From assembly GCA_030636125.1 (NCBI GenBank), contig DAOVXM010000001.1, positions 1-27,248 of the forward strand: DNA of 27,248 nucleotides, given 5' to 3'. The translations under genes were made by a program, and so were the position numbers. This stretch comes from Chloroflexota bacterium (GTDB lineage: Bacteria; Chloroflexota; Anaerolineae; Anaerolineales; UBA4823). Each line of letters opens with the position of its first letter. The stretch's first letter is position 1. The notes below the pieces were generated by a model that searched no databases, was not told where the DNA came from, and saw only the letters and a list, made by a program, of their open reading frames with translations. Shown in pieces: positions 24,691-27,248 of this stretch.

Positions 24691-26934
24691 ATGAATAACG
24701 GGCGACAGCATCAAAGGTTTCCTCGGATTACTCGCGTGTTGATATTGTTTGGGATCCTGATCTTTGTCCCATCAATCTTGTTCCTTGGCACAGTGACCCA
24801 AGTCAGTGCTGATACGACTATATGTGGACCAATCACCAGTAATACCATTTGGACGTCGAACAACAACGATTATATTGTTACCTGCGATGTTACTGTGCAG
24901 AGTGGAGTTACCTTAACCATTCAACCTGGAGTAACTGTCAAATTTGACCCTGGTATCTCACTGATAGTAAACGGAATGCTCATTGCAGATGGCTGCACGT
25001 TCACTTCTAACGAGACTACGCCTGATGAGGGGGACTGGGGACATATCCTATTCACTGCATTCAGCACCGATGCTACCTTAGACGCTCAAGGCAACTATGT
25101 GAATGGCAGCAAGCTTCAAAATTGCTTGGTCGAATGGGGTGGAAAAGGCGCTGGGGTGAATGGACAGCTGGAGACAGACGCCTCTTCACCTTTCATCGAC
25201 CAGAACATACTAAAGTACAGTTACTCAAGCGGAGTTCACGCCACGGGCAGGTCATCGGTGAAACCAGTCTTCATTAGCCAAAATAGCGTAACCAATAACT
25301 TGGCACACGGCCCAGCGGGCGGCATTTATGTCTCATTTGGACACGTAATCAGCAATACAGTAAGCGGTAACGGCATTGTAACCGTTGGACCTACTACGGA
25401 GGATGGCGGGGGGATTCATGCTGTGGCAAGTACGCTTATAAATAACTTTGTAAGCAATAACGTGACCCATTACGATGGAGGAGGCATCTTCGCCATCGGC
25501 AGTACGCTCACGGGCAACATCGTTAGTAGCAACGCTGCCTATTTCGGTGGGGGGCTGTATGTCTCGGGCAGCACTGTTGAGGACAACACAGTGAGCGGCA
25601 ATACTGCCTGGAGCGGAGGAGGTATATATTCGGTAGGGAACAGCATACTTAACGATAACACTGTCAGTGGCAACGTATCTACGCGCGATTTTCAATTTGA
25701 CGATGGAGGCGGGGGCATCCGCGTTGAAGGTGGGACAGTGGAGAAAAATAACGTGACCAGCAACTCAGCAGCCCATAATGGCGGAGGCATCTACGCTATC
25801 GACGCTATAGTGACTGAAAACACTATAAGCGGTAACAGTGCAGCCTTTGGCGCTGGCATCTTCGGTACTGATGCAAGGATAAGTAGTAACGTCATCGATG
25901 TAAACAACGCAACAAGCGATGGCGGCGGGATCTACGCAGAGGGTCAGACCACTGTGTTAAACAACGATGTCACAAGCAACATCTCTGCCCAGGGTGGCGG
26001 GATCTATAGCGAGAGTACCTTCAGTGGCGTACCTAGTCTCTCCGGCAACGAGGTGCAGGAAAACGATGCCAATTCGGGTGGAGGCATTTACGCTGTAGGT
26101 AGCACGCTGCGGGGCAATACCGTTCTCAGCAACACTGTGCAGAGCGACGGTGGCGGCATTTACGCTGAGGGGGGTGAGCTCAACAATAATATTGTTTCCA
26201 ACAACACCGTTCCCTCATGGGGGCACGGCGCAGGCGTTTATTTGGTCGGAACTGCGGATTTCACTATGAACGAGGTTCTCACCAACACGGCTTCGGGTGG
26301 CACCGCTGGTGGAATCTCCGTCGATGGACAGCCACAAATTCACATGAACAATCTATATGGCAACCAGCCCTTTGAAGCCGAAGTGTTATCCTCTGAGACT
26401 GTGAGTGGCACGCTCAATTACTGGGGACCAGTCGACTGCACCACGATCGCTGGACTCGTTTATGATGGTGATGATGTGCCGGGTAAAGGACAATTGTCCT
26501 ACGCGCCTAGCCTTTACAAAGCTGTGCCGCTGGCGCAATTAAGTGCACCGACCACTTTAGACGTTTTTACAGATACAACCACAGTTACGCTTACCTGGAA
26601 CGCTATTCCTGCTATTCCTGATGTCGGCTGCCGCCCAATCGGATATACAGGGCTAGATTGGGGTTACCTGGTTCATTATGATGTTGATGGATTCTGTCCG
26701 CTATATGAAGGAAGCGGTATTGACCAGGGTGACTCCCCGATCGACGTGGGGCAGGAAACTTCCTTCACAATGAGCGGTATATACAAGGGCAGGGTATATT
26801 ATATTGTCACCGCTTACGACTACCTGGGAAGGATTAGCCCATTCTCAAATTATGTTGTGAAACCATCGGAATGGGAAGAAATTCGGTTGCCATTGATCTT
26901 GAGGCTTAGCCTGTATGGCCCATCAAAATTTTGA
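24691..26934 (+). CDS. Secreted right-handed parallel beta-helix repeat protein with Fn3-like C terminus
   Basis: 747 residues. ATG 24691 is chosen because AGGAGG lies 7 nt upstream; earlier in-frame starts at 24610 (TTG) and 24673 (ATG) have weaker support. A signal peptide spans about 15-40 with cleavage likely after VSA (40). A right-handed beta-helix follows, with many 20-25-residue coils of the type GGGIYA..STLTGNIVSSN, as in polymorphic outer-membrane/pectate-lyase-like folds. Around 610-725 a fibronectin type III-like module appears (TTTVTLTWNAIP ... YYIVTAYDYLGRISPFSN). The tail EIRLPLILRL resembles the LPLxLR-type ends common on exported Chloroflexota proteins. No catalytic residues are recognised; it may bind polysaccharide or act as an adhesin. 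Confidence 0.88.
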   Translation: MNNGRQHQRFPRITRVLILFGILIFVPSILFLGTVTQVSADTTICGPITSNTIWTSNNNDYIVTCDVTVQSGVTLTIQPGVTVKFDPGISLIVNGMLIADGCTFTSNETTPDEGDWGHILFTAFSTDATLDAQGNYVNGSKLQNCLVEWGGKGAGVNGQLETDASSPFIDQNILKYSYSSGVHATGRSSVKPVFISQNSVTNNLAHGPAGGIYVSFGHVISNTVSGNGIVTVGPTTEDGGGIHAVASTLINNFVSNNVTHYDGGGIFAIGSTLTGNIVSSNAAYFGGGLYVSGSTVEDNTVSGNTAWSGGGIYSVGNSILNDNTVSGNVSTRDFQFDDGGGGIRVEGGTVEKNNVTSNSAAHNGGGIYAIDAIVTENTISGNSAAFGAGIFGTDARISSNVIDVNNATSDGGGIYAEGQTTVLNNDVTSNISAQGGGIYSESTFSGVPSLSGNEVQENDANSGGGIYAVGSTLRGNTVLSNTVQSDGGGIYAEGGELNNNIVSNNTVPSWGHGAGVYLVGTADFTMNEVLTNTASGGTAGGISVDGQPQIHMNNLYGNQPFEAEVLSSETVSGTLNYWGPVDCTTIAGLVYDGDDVPGKGQLSYAPSLYKAVPLAQLSAPTTLDVFTDTTTVTLTWNAIPAIPDVGCRPIGYTGLDWGYLVHYDVDGFCPLYEGSGIDQGDSPIDVGQETSFTMSGIYKGRVYYIVTAYDYLGRISPFSNYVVKPSEWEEIRLPLILRLSLYGPSKF

Positions 26935-27025
26935 TTCAACCGGAAGTTATATTCCATCAAGTGATCTTATTTGGTGCTTATAGTGATATGGCTCAGTTAT
27001 TAAGGAAAGGGTGCATCTATTTATC

Positions 27026-27248
27026 TTAGCCTTTTCTCCACTGCTCCCTTCGCCATCTACAATCATCAACAGAGCCATTCCAGTGCTCACGGTCGTTTAC
27101 ACCTTCCAACACCCAAGTGTTCTCTAAAGGGTTGTATGTTACCGTGGTAAAAGCAGCATTCCGGAAACGGAAGCGCGCCCCTTGGAAATTGGCTTGTGGG
27201 ACAATCCCCAGCATAGCGTACATGACCATATTCAAGATACCCCCATGC
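27026..27248 (-). CDS. Histidine phosphatase (phosphoglycerate mutase-like), C-terminal end only
   Basis: The minus-strand frame enters from the right edge and stops at 27026-27028, giving 73 visible residues. It starts with HGGILNMVMYAMLG, the second catalytic His region of the histidine phosphatase superfamily, followed by FRFRNAAFTTVTYNP and VLEGVNDREHW, the usual C-terminal NaA...Nd..H pattern. The N-terminal RHG motif lies outside the window. Whether it is a phosphoglycerate mutase, an alpha-ribazole phosphatase or another phosphatase cannot be decided. It is convergent with the beta-helix gene, 91 bp apart. Confidence 0.7.
   Translation of the reverse strand, partial: HGGILNMVMYAMLGIVPQANFQGARFRFRNAAFTTVTYNPLENTWVLEGVNDREHWNGSVDDCRWRREQWRKG

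Noticed and set aside
25333..25695. Minus-strand open frame of 120 codons inside the beta-helix gene
   Set aside because: A shadow of the repetitive glycine/asparagine coding sequence; no start signals or recognisable domains.
27004..27036. Imperfect GGAAAGG/CCTTTTC stem as a terminator between the beta-helix and phosphatase genes
   Set aside because: Seven pairs with a G-T and a 19-nt loop that contains the phosphatase stop codon; too weak to call.

Overview
The window looks like a chromosomal stretch of a mesophilic bacterium, most probably Chloroflexota (Anaerolineae-like). The reasons are a PknB-type Ser/Thr kinase fused to a TolB-like propeller through a TPT-rich linker, the ruvB-DUF2905-queA order, a class I fructose-bisphosphatase, a MetV/MetF-type methylenetetrahydrofolate reductase pair, and an exported beta-helix protein ending in an LPLILR-type tail. 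This placement is inferred from gene content alone. I found no rRNA, tRNA, CRISPR array, prophage or intact transposase.

Layout. 1-6406 (minus strand): kinase, AlkZ-like DNA glycosylase, short-chain dehydrogenase, fbp and the N-terminal part of a LonP-type AAA+ protease that runs off the left edge. 6615-7235 (plus): membrane DUF1295/isoprenylcysteine-methyltransferase-like protein. 7476-8102 (minus): upp. 8274-10642 (plus): ruvB, DUF2905, queA. 10764-13554 (minus): GAF-GGDEF diguanylate cyclase, DJ-1/PfpI protein and a GNAT acetyltransferase. 13851-17355 (plus): apparent operon of pyrimidine-nucleoside phosphorylase, GNAT-thioredoxin-like fusion, MetV-like protein and MetF; the last three overlap. 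17466-17729 (minus) may be a decayed gene. 17779-26934 (plus): DUF4203 membrane protein, SH3-like lipoprotein, membrane-anchored serine hydrolase, small unknown protein, second serine hydrolase, PLP decarboxylase and a secreted beta-helix protein. The right edge holds the C-terminal end of a histidine phosphatase (minus).

The most unusual content is between the genes. A family of bipartite elements (about 116-124 bp) recurs at 7241, 10646 and 13695. Each is built of two tandem stem-loops with 9-12 bp stems and long loops of 31-34 nt, joined by a TTAAA linker and bounded by ACTAGTG/CACTAGT-like ends. Modules are shuffled between copies, and one stem pair shows two compensatory base-pair changes. 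A sequence-unrelated pair with the same architecture (31- and 28-nt loops) lies at 18629-18738. A second, GGGG/CCCC-centred palindrome family occurs at 4118, 12160 and 13653.

Several genes lack a Shine-Dalgarno sequence. ruvB and the AlkZ-like gene have a TATAAT box 6-7 nt before the ATG, as expected for leaderless mRNAs, while other genes have strong GGAGG sites, so two start modes seem to coexist. Function links between neighbours are modest: pyrimidine salvage (upp, pyrimidine-nucleoside phosphorylase), DNA repair (ruvB, AlkZ-like), one-carbon metabolism (MetV-MetF), and a cell-surface cluster in the last 9 kb.
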